23,632 nt of DNA from DAOUCP01 sp034432155 (lineage in GTDB: Bacteria; Chloroflexota; Anaerolineae; Epilineales; Epilineaceae): assembly GCA_034432155.1 (NCBI GenBank), contig DAOUCP010000036.1, positions 1 through 23,632 of the forward strand. The letters run 5' to 3'. Position numbers and translations under genes: made by a program. The first letter of the stretch is position 1, and each line of letters begins with the position of its first letter. Positions 15,047-21,927 of the stretch are shown here, one piece after another. The notes below the pieces were generated by a model. That model saw only the letters and a list, made by a program, of their open reading frames with translations, ran no database searches and was not told where the DNA came from.

Positions 15047-15844
15047 GGCCGTCGAGCCGGCGGCGTCGAGCGCGCCATCCTCGTCGAGCCGTGCCAGGAG
15101 CCGGCAGAGGCGTTCGTAGTGCGAGCCGCGCCAGTAGATGCGCCCGCAGCCGAGGCAGCGTCGGAAGTGATCGTGTTCTTGGCGGGTGCGTTCCCATAGC
15201 TGGTCGAAGATCGCGGCCTTAGACACGTCCTGAAGGCGCTGGTTGCAGCGCATGCAGCGCGTGAACGGCCGGATGAGCCGTCGCAGGTCGAAGCGCGTGA
15301 CGACTTCGCGCAGCTGGCGCAGGGCGTCCGTCTCCCGGACCCAATAGCCATGGCTGACCTGGCTGCGCTTGAGGAGAGCGCGGTCTCGGGTCAGGAGGAT
15401 ACGGTGCTCGGCGCTCGAGATTCGAGCAATCTCGGCGTCGTCGTAGTCGGCACGATACAAGGCGTCGAAGCCAAGGAGGCGGAGGTAGCCGGCCAGCCGA
15501 CCGAGGTGGGCGTCGCACACGAAGCGCGGGTCGCGGAGCGGCTCCGGCCGCAAGCGGCTGATGGGTGCGATGTCCAAGCCCTCGAAAACAGGGTACACGG
15601 CGACCCGATCGCCGTCCATCAGGCGATAGCCAAACCCCACCGACTCACCGTTCACCAGGATCAGATCGACTTCGGTGTGTGGCACGCCCAGGGCCTCGAT
15701 CACATCCTTGATCGCTGGTTGGCCGCTGAAGGGATGGTCGAACGCGACCATGCGACGACCGGGCGGCAGGAAGTCGTTCAGCTCGGCGTAGAACCGAAAG
15801 ATCGCCCTCCGGCTTGGCGGCGCAGATGAAGCAAGGCGCGGCAT
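15017..15844 (-). CDS. Ubiquitin-like/Mut7-C PIN-like RNase domain protein
   Basis: This 275-aa protein joins two domains. Residues about 14-98 form the beta-grasp 'Mut7-C ubiquitin' domain (FRFYAELNDFL, VEALGVPHTEVDLI-like region, DGDRVAVYPVFEGLD). Residues about 106-245 are the Mut7-C domain, a PIN-like putative RNase: FVCDAHLGRLAGYLRLLGFD (108-127, acidic D111), ILLTRDRALLKR (149-160, D154), and a C-terminal zinc ribbon C197-x2-C200 and C230-x2-C233 followed by RIYWRGSHYERL. This architecture is widespread in bacteria; the RNA target is unknown. The ATG at 15844 has only a distant GGAG, so the start is moderately certain. The last codons are Ala/Gly-rich and lie in a 35-bp tandem repeat. 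It is divergent from the nfuA-like gene. Confidence 0.9.
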   Translation of the reverse strand: MPRLASSAPPSRRAIFRFYAELNDFLPPGRRMVAFDHPFSGQPAIKDVIEALGVPHTEVDLILVNGESVGFGYRLMDGDRVAVYPVFEGLDIAPISRLRPEPLRDPRFVCDAHLGRLAGYLRLLGFDALYRADYDDAEIARISSAEHRILLTRDRALLKRSQVSHGYWVRETDALRQLREVVTRFDLRRLIRPFTRCMRCNQRLQDVSKAAIFDQLWERTRQEHDHFRRCLGCGRIYWRGSHYERLCRLLARLDEDGALDAAGSTAGAGAPEKGE

Positions 15845-15877
15845 GGTGGGCTAGCCTGCTCCGACGGCACGTCTACA

Positions 15878-15907
15878 TTGCAGCCGCGGCAGCGCCGAGT
15901 GTAGCAT
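15878..15907 (+). promoter_or_regulatory. candidate promoter of the nfuA-like gene with a duplicated CATTGCA word
   Basis: TTGCAG (15878-15883) and TAGCAT (15902-15907) are 18 bp apart. The word CATTGCA occurs at 15876-15882 and 15905-15911, 29 bp apart, overlapping both promoter elements. It may be a repeated operator of the divergent region, or chance. Confidence 0.4.
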
Positions 15908-15976
15908 TGCACCGGCAACGATGCCATGAGCAGACCGCACCCCTGCCGGGGGGACGGTCGGAAGAAAGGAAACCAG

Positions 15977-16555
15977 ATGTTCACACTGACGGACGCCGCT
16001 CGGGAGAAGGTCGCATCGCTTCTTGCGGCCAAGAACGAGCCCGAGCTGGCCCTGCGGGTTGCCATCACCGGCCGACGCTTCGGCCGCTTCGTATACGATC
16101 TGGCCTTCGTCGGGCCGGCGGGCCGATCGGAGAGCGATCAGATGGTCCAGGAAAAGCCGTTCGCGGTCTACGTCGATGGCGCTAGTGCCGAGAAGCTGGA
16201 AGGTGCCCGCCTCGACTACGTGGTGACGGACCAGGCATCCGGATTCACCGTTGAGAATCCCAACTCGGTCTGGGACGATCCAACCGCTGCCGGCGTGCAG
16301 CGTCTGATCGATGAGCAGATCAACCCCATGCTCTGGCAACACGGCGGACTCCTGTCTCTCGTCGATGTGCGCGACGGCATCGCCTACGTGGAGTTCGGCG
16401 GTGGTTGCCTGGGCTGCAGCATGGTGGACAGCACCTTGCGCGACGGTGTCGAGGCCCAGATCAAGGAGGCATTCCCGGAGATCTTGGCGGTGGTCGACAC
16501 GTCGGATCACCGTCGGTCGGGCGCCTGTGCGCTCTCGCCGTTCGATGAGGAGTAG
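15977..16555 (+). CDS. NfuA-type Fe-S cluster carrier protein
   Basis: This 192-aa protein has the two-domain layout of NfuA: an A-type (IscA/HesB-like) N-domain (MFTLTDAAREKVASLL; LDYVVTDQASGFTVENPN at 79-96) and a NifU-like C-domain (INPMLWQHGGLLSLVDV at 115-131; EFGGGCLGCSMVDSTL at 139-154). Cys144 and Cys147 form the CxxC pair that bridges a 4Fe-4S cluster in a homodimer. As in E. coli NfuA the N-domain lacks the cluster-binding cysteines of true IscA proteins. NfuA passes clusters to apo-enzymes; here NifJ and NadA are obvious potential clients, though that is inference. The ATG at 15977 follows AAGGAAACCAG; an in-frame ATG at 15926 would add a basic tail without homology. It converges on the K+ operon across a strong hairpin. 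Confidence 0.92.
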   Translation: MFTLTDAAREKVASLLAAKNEPELALRVAITGRRFGRFVYDLAFVGPAGRSESDQMVQEKPFAVYVDGASAEKLEGARLDYVVTDQASGFTVENPNSVWDDPTAAGVQRLIDEQINPMLWQHGGLLSLVDVRDGIAYVEFGGGCLGCSMVDSTLRDGVEAQIKEAFPEILAVVDTSDHRRSGACALSPFDEE

Positions 16556-16574
16556 CGGGGTCGGAGTCGGGCTT

Positions 16575-16605
16575 GCCGGGCGGCCGCAGCGTAGCGGCTC
16601 CCGGC
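16575..16605. terminator. strong bidirectional hairpin between convergent genes
   Basis: GCCGGG (16575-16580) pairs with CCCGGC (16600-16605), and inside it GCCGC (16583-16587) with GCGGC (16594-16598), around the loop AGCGTA. An 11-bp GC stem with a small internal loop thus lies 19 nt after the nfuA-like stop and 30 nt after the second RCK gene. There is no T-run, so it may block read-through in both directions by another mechanism. Confidence 0.55.
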
Positions 16606-16635
16606 CTCGCCGCCGGGCAGCGATTCGGTCGGTGC

Positions 16636-17325
16636 TTACCCGGAGCCGCGGAGGGGATACTCGGGCGGAGCAAACAGGCGGGCCAGCTGCTCTGCACCTT
16701 CGGTATCGGCGACCGCCAAGACCTCATCGCCTTCCTCAAAGGCCGTCACGCCGCGCGGCACCACGATCCTGCCCTGGCGGATGATGGCCGCGATCACGCA
16801 GTTGTCGGGTAGGTTCAGATCCTTGATGCGGAGCCCGATGGCCTCGGCACCAGCCGGGATCTTTTCCTCGACCAGCGAGAACTGACCGCGGCGCAATTTG
16901 AGGAGCGGCATCATGTCGCCGAGCGACATCTCCTCCATGATCAGGCTGGCCATTGCCTGCGCCTGATTCAAGGCGGCGTCGACATGGAACACCTTGCCAA
17001 AGAGCCAGGCTGCGCGCGGATTGCCGATTCGGGCGATGGTGCGCGGCACTTCGTAGACCTCCCGCGCGAAGTAGCAGATCGCCAAATTGTCCGGGTCACT
17101 GTCGGTGCATGCGGCCACCACATGGGCTTTTCGAATCCCCGCACGCTCCAAGGTGGCCGGCGAGGTGGGGTGGCCCTCCACGATCGCCTCGGTCGGCACC
17201 TCACGGTGCATGTACGGCAGGACGGTCGGCCGATGCTCAATCAGCCGTACCTCGTGACCGTCGGCGATCAGGGTGACGCCAAGCTGGGTGGCCGTCCGAC
17301 CACCACCGGCGATCAGCACGAACAT
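16636..17325 (-). CDS. RCK (TrkA-N/TrkA-C) K+ transport regulator, second copy
   Basis: This 229-aa soluble protein has an N-terminal Rossmann RCK domain (MFVLIAGGGRTATQL, acidic end of strand 2 at E30 in VRLIEHRP, then VVAACTDSDPDNL) and a C-terminal TrkA-C domain (about 145-225: LIMEEMSLGDMMPLLKL, IVVPRGVTAFEEGDEVLAVA). The third glycine of the nucleotide loop is replaced (GGGRTA), unlike its neighbour, so ligand preference or affinity may differ. RCK proteins form rings that open or close K+ channels and transporters on binding NAD(H), ATP/ADP or c-di-AMP. The ATG at 17325 has GAGGA upstream; the longer ORF to 17454 runs into the upstream gene. It sits 10 nt after the other RCK gene and is last in the operon. 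Confidence 0.9.
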   Translation of the reverse strand: MFVLIAGGGRTATQLGVTLIADGHEVRLIEHRPTVLPYMHREVPTEAIVEGHPTSPATLERAGIRKAHVVAACTDSDPDNLAICYFAREVYEVPRTIARIGNPRAAWLFGKVFHVDAALNQAQAMASLIMEEMSLGDMMPLLKLRRGQFSLVEEKIPAGAEAIGLRIKDLNLPDNCVIAAIIRQGRIVVPRGVTAFEEGDEVLAVADTEGAEQLARLFAPPEYPLRGSG

Positions 17326-17335
17326 GGCATCGTCC

Positions 17336-17992
17336 TCACGAGAGGTGGAGGCGCTCCCAGAGCGCCTGGTAGCCGGCGCCGGTGGCGCCCACATGAAGGA
17401 CATCGCCGACTTCCAGCCGGCAATCCGGCCTCGGGATGGTGGCCTTGCCGGCACGGGTGAGCGCTACGACCAGGCACTGCCCTGGGATCGTCACCTCGGC
17501 GAGCGAACAACCGGCGCAACTGGGGGGCACAATCAGCTCGTAGATCTGCACCTCGCCGTTGCCTGCGGAGAACACGCTGTGCAGGGGGCGGGGATCGAGC
17601 AGGTCGGCGAAACGCTCGGCGCCCCACTGGATGGGGCTTACCGTCTGCAGGCCAAACGCCTCCATCATCGGCCGCCACTCGGGATCGTAGTTGCGAACGA
17701 CGACGTTGGCCACTCGATGCACGGTGCGCGCCACGTGACCCAGTACGGCGTTCACGGCATCGGAGTCGGTGACCGCCGCCAGGGCATCAGCCTCCTCGAT
17801 TCCCGCCTGGTGGAGCGCGTCCTCGGCCAGGAACTCGCCTTCCACATAGCGGCCTCGGAACGTCCCCTTCAGCCGCTTGAATTCGTCGGCGTCACGGTCC
17901 ACTACCGTGACCGCCGCACCCTTGTCATACAGCCGATACGCGAGTTCACTCCCCAGGCGACCACAGCCCACCACAATGACCCGTTTCGGCAT
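17336..17992 (-). CDS. RCK (TrkA-N/TrkA-C) K+ transport regulator, first copy
   Basis: This 218-aa protein has a canonical RCK N-domain: RVIVVGCGRLGSELAYRL with GxGxxG at 9-14, VTVVDRDADEF with Asp32 at the end of strand 2 (expected for NAD or other adenine ligands), and ALAAVTDSDAVN. A TrkA-C domain follows (about 145-218: EVQIYELIVPPSCAGCSL, CRLEVGDVLHVGA). The two RCK genes are adjacent paralogues, so the complex may be a hetero-oligomer, as with TrkA's two fused RCK units; this is inference. No TrkH/KtrB ion-conducting gene is in the window; the permease gene is instead 15 nt upstream, which makes it the likely partner. Confidence 0.9.
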   Translation of the reverse strand: MPKRVIVVGCGRLGSELAYRLYDKGAAVTVVDRDADEFKRLKGTFRGRYVEGEFLAEDALHQAGIEEADALAAVTDSDAVNAVLGHVARTVHRVANVVVRNYDPEWRPMMEAFGLQTVSPIQWGAERFADLLDPRPLHSVFSAGNGEVQIYELIVPPSCAGCSLAEVTIPGQCLVVALTRAGKATIPRPDCRLEVGDVLHVGATGAGYQALWERLHLS

Positions 17993-18007
17993 GACCGTCG
18001 ACTCCCT

Positions 18008-20050
18008 CTACCGGTCGCGCTTGCCGTTCGGCGGCGCGCAAGACGATTGGCACAGCGATGCATTCTCGTCCGCCCGATCCAGCTGGTACGGGACGTCGGT
18101 CACCACGATGCCCGGCACCGAGCGGAATGCCAAGCGTAGCCAGAGTGCGGCCTGGGTGTGCAGCAGATGGTGCCACCACCGTGTAGGCACGAACTCCGGC
18201 ACAATCACGGTAATCGTCTCATTCGGCTGCCGCTGACTGCAGATCTCGGTCAGGTATTGCAGCAGCGGCTCCATCAGGGTCCGGTAGGGCGAGTCCAGAA
18301 TCACTAGTTGCACACCCTCGCCCCACTTGGCCCACTTTTGGCGGATCTTCTCGGTCTCCTCGGGATCGACGGAGACGTGAACCGCGGTCACATCGTAGCT
18401 CAACGAACGTGCGTAGCGCAGTGCGGCCAACGTGCCGCGATGAACGCCACTGACGGGCAGAATAACGCGATGCCGCCCCGACGGCGGTTGGGTGCCGTAC
18501 TCATCGAGGGACAGACGATTGGCGACCTCGACGTAGTGCTGATGGATGCGCTGAAAGCTGAGCACCAAGGCTGGGACGAGTGCCACCACCACCCAGGCAC
18601 CGTCGCGGAACTTGGTGGCGCCGAAGATGACGGCCACGACGCCGGTACACACAGCGCCGAAGCCGTTGATGACCATCTTGAGGCGCCAGCGACGATCGTG
18701 GCGCAGAATGGAGCCGCGCTCCCGAACTTCCTGGCCTGGCGCGAGTCGTCCGGCCTTGCGCCAGCGACGGGCCATGCCGGCTTGGGACAAGGTGAACGAG
18801 ACGAATACGCCGACGGCGTACAGCGGGATGAGGGCGGTGACACTGGCACGGAAGACGACGATCAACAGGGCAGCCATGAGTGCCAGGCCCACGATGCCTC
18901 GCGAAAAGACCAGCCGGCCACCCCGATAGGTGAACTGGCGAGGCAAATAGCCATCGCGGGCAGCAAAGGCGGCCAGGCGAGGGAAGTCGGCAAAGGCGGT
19001 GTTCGCGGCCATCATCAGGATCAGGGTCGTCGAGGCGATGGCCGCCACGTAAAGTGTGCCCCGACTGGAGAAGGCGGTCCGGGCGATCTGGGAGATGATG
19101 GTTTCCGTCTCCGAAGGTATTGCCCGCACGTGGATTGCCAAGAAGCTGATGGCGATGAACAGGCTGCTCAGAATGATCGCCATGGCGACGAGGGTGATGC
19201 CGGCATTGCGACTGCGTGGCGCTCGGAAGGCCAGGATGCCGTCCGATATGGCTTCGATTCCGGTGAGCGCAGCGGTGCCGCTAGCAAAGGCCCGCAGCAC
19301 GAGGAACAGGCTGAGAGGCACCACCGCTCGGCTCGTTTCCAATAGCGGCGGGTCTGGCACCTGCCCCAGGCTGCCGTTTGCATAGCGGACCAGGCCCACC
19401 AGAACAGTGGCGTACATGGTGAAGATGAAGAAATACGTGGGGATGGCGAAGGTAAGGCCCGACTCCCGTATCCCACGTAGGTTCACCAGCATAATGAAGA
19501 GCACCATCCCCACCGCGATCCAGACTCGGGGCGGGAACAACGCTGGAAAGGCCGACACCAGCTGCGCTACCCCGGAGGAAATCGACACCGCAACCGTTAG
19601 AACGTAGTCGGTCAAGAGTGCCGCCGCGGCAATCAGACTGGGCAGGCTCCCCAGGTTGTCGCGACTGACGATGTAGGCACCACCGCCATCGGGATAGGCG
19701 TGGATGGTCTGCTCATAGGAGATCGCGACAACCGCCAACAGACCGACGATGGCCAAAGTGAGGGGGAGCGTCCACTGCCACATGGCGGCCAGGCCGGCGA
19801 GGGCCAGGATGACCATGAGCTCCTGCGTGGCGTAGGCCGTCGAGGATAGGGCATCGGACGAGAACACCGCCAGGCCGATGGCTTTGCCCACCGTCTGATG
19901 TGGGGCGGCCTCGGTGGGCAGCGGCTGGCCAAGCAGCCAGGTGAGGAGCGACCGCCGCGGCTCGCCGCAGGCGGCACGGTGCACCACCCGGTTGACGCTG
20001 TGGGGGTCGAGGGTGATTCTCTTGCTGCGGCCGGGCAAGTTGGCCGACAT
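18008..20050 (-). CDS. KimA-like APC-superfamily potassium importer
   Basis: This 680-aa membrane protein has about 12 predicted helices between residues 55 and 505. It closely follows Bacillus subtilis KimA (formerly YdaO): VFSSDALSSTAYATQE (62-77; Asp66 and Tyr73 match KimA Asp36 and Tyr43, which contact K+), AYPDGGGAYIVSRDNLG (118-134), DYVLTVAVSISSG (148-160), ASGTAALTGIEAISDGI (256-272), AANTAFADFPRLA (348-360) and LIPLYAVGVFVSFTLSQ (407-423). A cytosolic USP-like alpha/beta domain follows (about 525-655: HRVILPVSGVHRGTLAALRYA, VTAVHVSVDPEETEK). KimA is a proton-coupled high-affinity K+ importer; annotation pipelines often label it amino-acid permease. The ATG at 20050 has AAGGA upstream. 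Two RCK genes follow at 15 and 10 nt. Potassium as substrate is inferred from the residues and the RCK neighbours. Confidence 0.85.
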   Translation of the reverse strand: MSANLPGRSKRITLDPHSVNRVVHRAACGEPRRSLLTWLLGQPLPTEAAPHQTVGKAIGLAVFSSDALSSTAYATQELMVILALAGLAAMWQWTLPLTLAIVGLLAVVAISYEQTIHAYPDGGGAYIVSRDNLGSLPSLIAAAALLTDYVLTVAVSISSGVAQLVSAFPALFPPRVWIAVGMVLFIMLVNLRGIRESGLTFAIPTYFFIFTMYATVLVGLVRYANGSLGQVPDPPLLETSRAVVPLSLFLVLRAFASGTAALTGIEAISDGILAFRAPRSRNAGITLVAMAIILSSLFIAISFLAIHVRAIPSETETIISQIARTAFSSRGTLYVAAIASTTLILMMAANTAFADFPRLAAFAARDGYLPRQFTYRGGRLVFSRGIVGLALMAALLIVVFRASVTALIPLYAVGVFVSFTLSQAGMARRWRKAGRLAPGQEVRERGSILRHDRRWRLKMVINGFGAVCTGVVAVIFGATKFRDGAWVVVALVPALVLSFQRIHQHYVEVANRLSLDEYGTQPPSGRHRVILPVSGVHRGTLAALRYARSLSYDVTAVHVSVDPEETEKIRQKWAKWGEGVQLVILDSPYRTLMEPLLQYLTEICSQRQPNETITVIVPEFVPTRWWHHLLHTQAALWLRLAFRSVPGIVVTDVPYQLDRADENASLCQSSCAPPNGKRDR

Positions 20051-20071
20051 GGGAGCGCGCGTCCTTGCGAA

Positions 20072-20731
20072 CTACATGCGCCGCAGAATCTCGCTGCGCT
20101 TCGCCTGGTACTCCTCGTCGCTGATGAGACCCTGCTGTCGCATCTCGTGGAGCTCTTTGAGAGCGTCCGAGAGATCGGGCACCATCGCCCCCGCCGGTGG
20201 CGGGACATGCGCCTCCTCGGGCCGACCGCTCGTACGCAACCCTTCCTTGGCGTTGAGCATGTCGGTCTTGAACGCGAGGGCTTGCGCCAGGGTGGTCAGC
20301 CGATTCACCCCGTGCTCACTGGCGGTGAGGATCTCCAGATCGCCATAACCCAGCAGCCGGCCGAGGGCCGACTGACTGAGGACGACATCGTTGATCTTGT
20401 CCAGCGACGAATCGATCGTCACTTTGTTGAACACACCCTCGACCTGAACGATGCGTCGGTCGGTGAGAACATAGACCTCGTTAAGCCAACGCAGAAGCGC
20501 CACGAGGAGGAGCGCCAGGAACCAGAGGGCGGTCGCGGCCAAGAGCGCCGCAACCAGGTTCTTGAGCTCCCCAAGACGCGCGCCGCGGACGGAGACGACC
20601 GCGGCCAGGCCGGTGAGGAGCAGGAACAGACCGCCGTTCACCACGAATTGCCGTACAAGCACGATTGGGTGGCGATGCGTCCTGCGGATGATCTGCTCGT
20701 TCGCGCCCAGCAATCGCTCGATGTAGCCCAT
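20072..20731 (-). CDS. Membrane PH-domain (bPH2) protein with C-terminal SHOCT motif
   Basis: This 219-aa protein has two transmembrane helices (about 25-48 and 56-83), followed by a bacterial PH domain of the bPH2/DUF304 type (EVYVLTDRRIVQVEGVFNKVTIDSSLDKINDV, 85-116; GYGDLEILTASE, 128-139). A linker leads to a SHOCT motif at the end (about 186-219, LKELHEMRQQGLISDEEYQA), a short amphipathic pair of helices thought to mediate oligomerisation. The function is not known; such proteins are general membrane-associated partners. It is the first gene after the promoter at 20877-20906 and lies 21 nt before the KimA-like gene, so it may be an accessory or membrane sensor of the K+ system. The ATG at 20731 has ATAGGACG upstream. 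Confidence 0.85.
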   Translation of the reverse strand: MGYIERLLGANEQIIRRTHRHPIVLVRQFVVNGGLFLLLTGLAAVVSVRGARLGELKNLVAALLAATALWFLALLLVALLRWLNEVYVLTDRRIVQVEGVFNKVTIDSSLDKINDVVLSQSALGRLLGYGDLEILTASEHGVNRLTTLAQALAFKTDMLNAKEGLRTSGRPEEAHVPPPAGAMVPDLSDALKELHEMRQQGLISDEEYQAKRSEILRRM

Positions 20732-20829
20732 GGAATCGTCCTATCGCAGTGGCCGGCCTGGCGTAGGCACCGCGCGCCGGCTCAGCGTTTCTCCATAACG
20801 GAGGGTGACGACGCAGAGGGGCTTGACGC

Positions 20830-20867
20830 GGCACAGCGGCGTGCCAGGGCGGGAGGCACAAAGGTGC
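20830..20867 (-). promoter_or_regulatory. leader of the K+ operon with mutually exclusive stems
   Basis: In the minus-strand transcript a central GGCAC (plus 20841-20845) can pair with an upstream GTGCC (20855-20859, loop 9) or a downstream GTGCC (20830-20834, loop 6). Upstream, GCAC/GTGC (20856-20867, loop CTTT) competes for the same bases. A later CTCC/GGAG hairpin occurs near 20790-20805. The layout would permit a switch; no known riboswitch class is recognised. Confidence 0.3.
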
Positions 20868-20876
20868 ACGGCTTCC

Positions 20877-20906
20877 ATCATACCATCGCGCTATCGGCAG
20901 GGTCAA
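20877..20906 (-). promoter_or_regulatory. sigma70-type promoter of the K+ operon
   Basis: On the minus strand TTGACC (20901-20906) and TATGAT (20877-20882) are 18 bp apart, close to consensus in a GC-rich setting. The transcript would begin near 20870 with a leader of about 138 nt before 20731. Confidence 0.6.
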
Positions 20907-21034
20907 AGGCCGGCTTGGAGCAGCTTGCCAGAAACGGCCTGGCGGCGGGTGGTCCGCTGGTGGGCGGCGCCGCGTGGAACCCTGGCCCGCGGATCGGCGC
21001 GCGCGAGCCGACCGCACCGTTCAGGCGGCGGCCG

Positions 21035-21050
21035 GCGCCACGCTGGGCGC
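21035..21050 (-). terminator. possible hairpin after nadC
   Basis: GCGCC (21035-21039) and GGCGC (21046-21050) flank a 6-nt loop only 4 nt beyond the nadC stop. No T-run follows, so it may be a terminator or just a stabilising 3' stem. Confidence 0.3.
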
Positions 21051-21054
21051 TCGC

Positions 21055-21927
21055 TCAGGCCGCGGTTGGCGGCCGTGGGCTCACTGCCAGGCTCACGTCC
21101 AGGGCAGACGCCGAGTGGGTGAGCCAACCGACAGAGAGCAGATCGACGCCCGTGGCGGCGACGGCCCTGGCTGTGGCCGGCCGGATGTTGCCCGAAGCCT
21201 CGGTAATGGTGGCCCCGGCGATCTGGCGCACAGCATCGGCCAGGTCGCCTAGCGACAGGTTGTCCAAGAGAATGGCGTCCACACCAGCCGCCAGGGCTTC
21301 GTCGATGGCCGCCAGCCGGTCGACTTCCACCTCGACTTTGACAAGGTGACCAACGTGGCGCCGCACCGCGGCCACGGCCTCGGTGATGCTGCCGGCGAGG
21401 GCGATGTGGTTGTCTTTGATGAGAACCGCGTCATCGAGCCCAAAGCGGTGGTTGGCGCCGCCGCCCATGCGCACCGCGTACTTCTCGAGGGTGCGCAGTC
21501 CAGGCGTCGTCTTGCGGGTGCAGACGACGCGCGCCCGGGTGCCCGCAATGGCCGCGACGATCTCACGAGTGACGGTGGCGATGCCCGACAGTCGGCCGAT
21601 GAGATTGAGGGCAGTCCGCTCGGCAGTCAGGATGGCCCGAGCGGAGCCACGGACGGTGAGGATGGGCGCGCCGGCCTCGATGTCGATGCCATCGGCGGCG
21701 TGCACCACCAGCGCGATGTCGGGATCCAGGAGCTGGAAAACGCGGCCGGCCATGGGCCCGCCGGCAATGCGGCCGGCACTGCGGCTGAAGATGACTGCTT
21801 CGGCCTGCCGATTGGCGGGCACGATGGCGTCGGTGGTCAGGTCACCGGCCCGCCCCAGGTCCTCCCGCAAAGAGCGCCGCAACAGCGGCTCGTAGAGGAG
21901 CGGCCACGGCGCCGGCACGGGGCTCAT
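21055..21927 (-). CDS. nadC: Nicotinate-nucleotide pyrophosphorylase (carboxylating)
   Basis: NadC converts quinolinate and phosphoribosyl pyrophosphate to nicotinate mononucleotide, CO2 and pyrophosphate, the step after NadA in de novo NAD synthesis. The 290-aa protein has the usual length and family blocks: REDLGRAGDLTTDAIVP (21-37), AERTALNLIGRLSGIAT (102-118), CTRKTTPGLRTLEKYAV (136-152), GGGANHRFGLDDAVLIKDNH (155-174), VEVEVD (198-203) and ILLDNLS (219-225). Arg, Lys and His residues in these blocks bind the substrate carboxylates and phosphates. The ATG at 21927 overlaps the nadA stop by 4 nt, so the two are translationally coupled. Confidence 0.97.
   Translation of the reverse strand: MSPVPAPWPLLYEPLLRRSLREDLGRAGDLTTDAIVPANRQAEAVIFSRSAGRIAGGPMAGRVFQLLDPDIALVVHAADGIDIEAGAPILTVRGSARAILTAERTALNLIGRLSGIATVTREIVAAIAGTRARVVCTRKTTPGLRTLEKYAVRMGGGANHRFGLDDAVLIKDNHIALAGSITEAVAAVRRHVGHLVKVEVEVDRLAAIDEALAAGVDAILLDNLSLGDLADAVRQIAGATITEASGNIRPATARAVAATGVDLLSVGWLTHSASALDVSLAVSPRPPTAA

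Larger units (their letters stand above)
20732..21054. other. 323-bp spacer between the nadAC and K+ operons
   Basis: No gene is supported. From the nadC side it contains a hairpin next to the nadC stop, a GC-rich stretch without recognisable features (about 20910-21030), the K+ operon promoter, and its roughly 138-nt leader with several possible stems. Confidence 0.6.

Noticed and set aside
20732..20870. ydaO-type c-di-AMP riboswitch before the K+ operon
   Set aside because: The leader does not show the conserved sequence blocks of that class as I know them; only simple alternative stems are visible.
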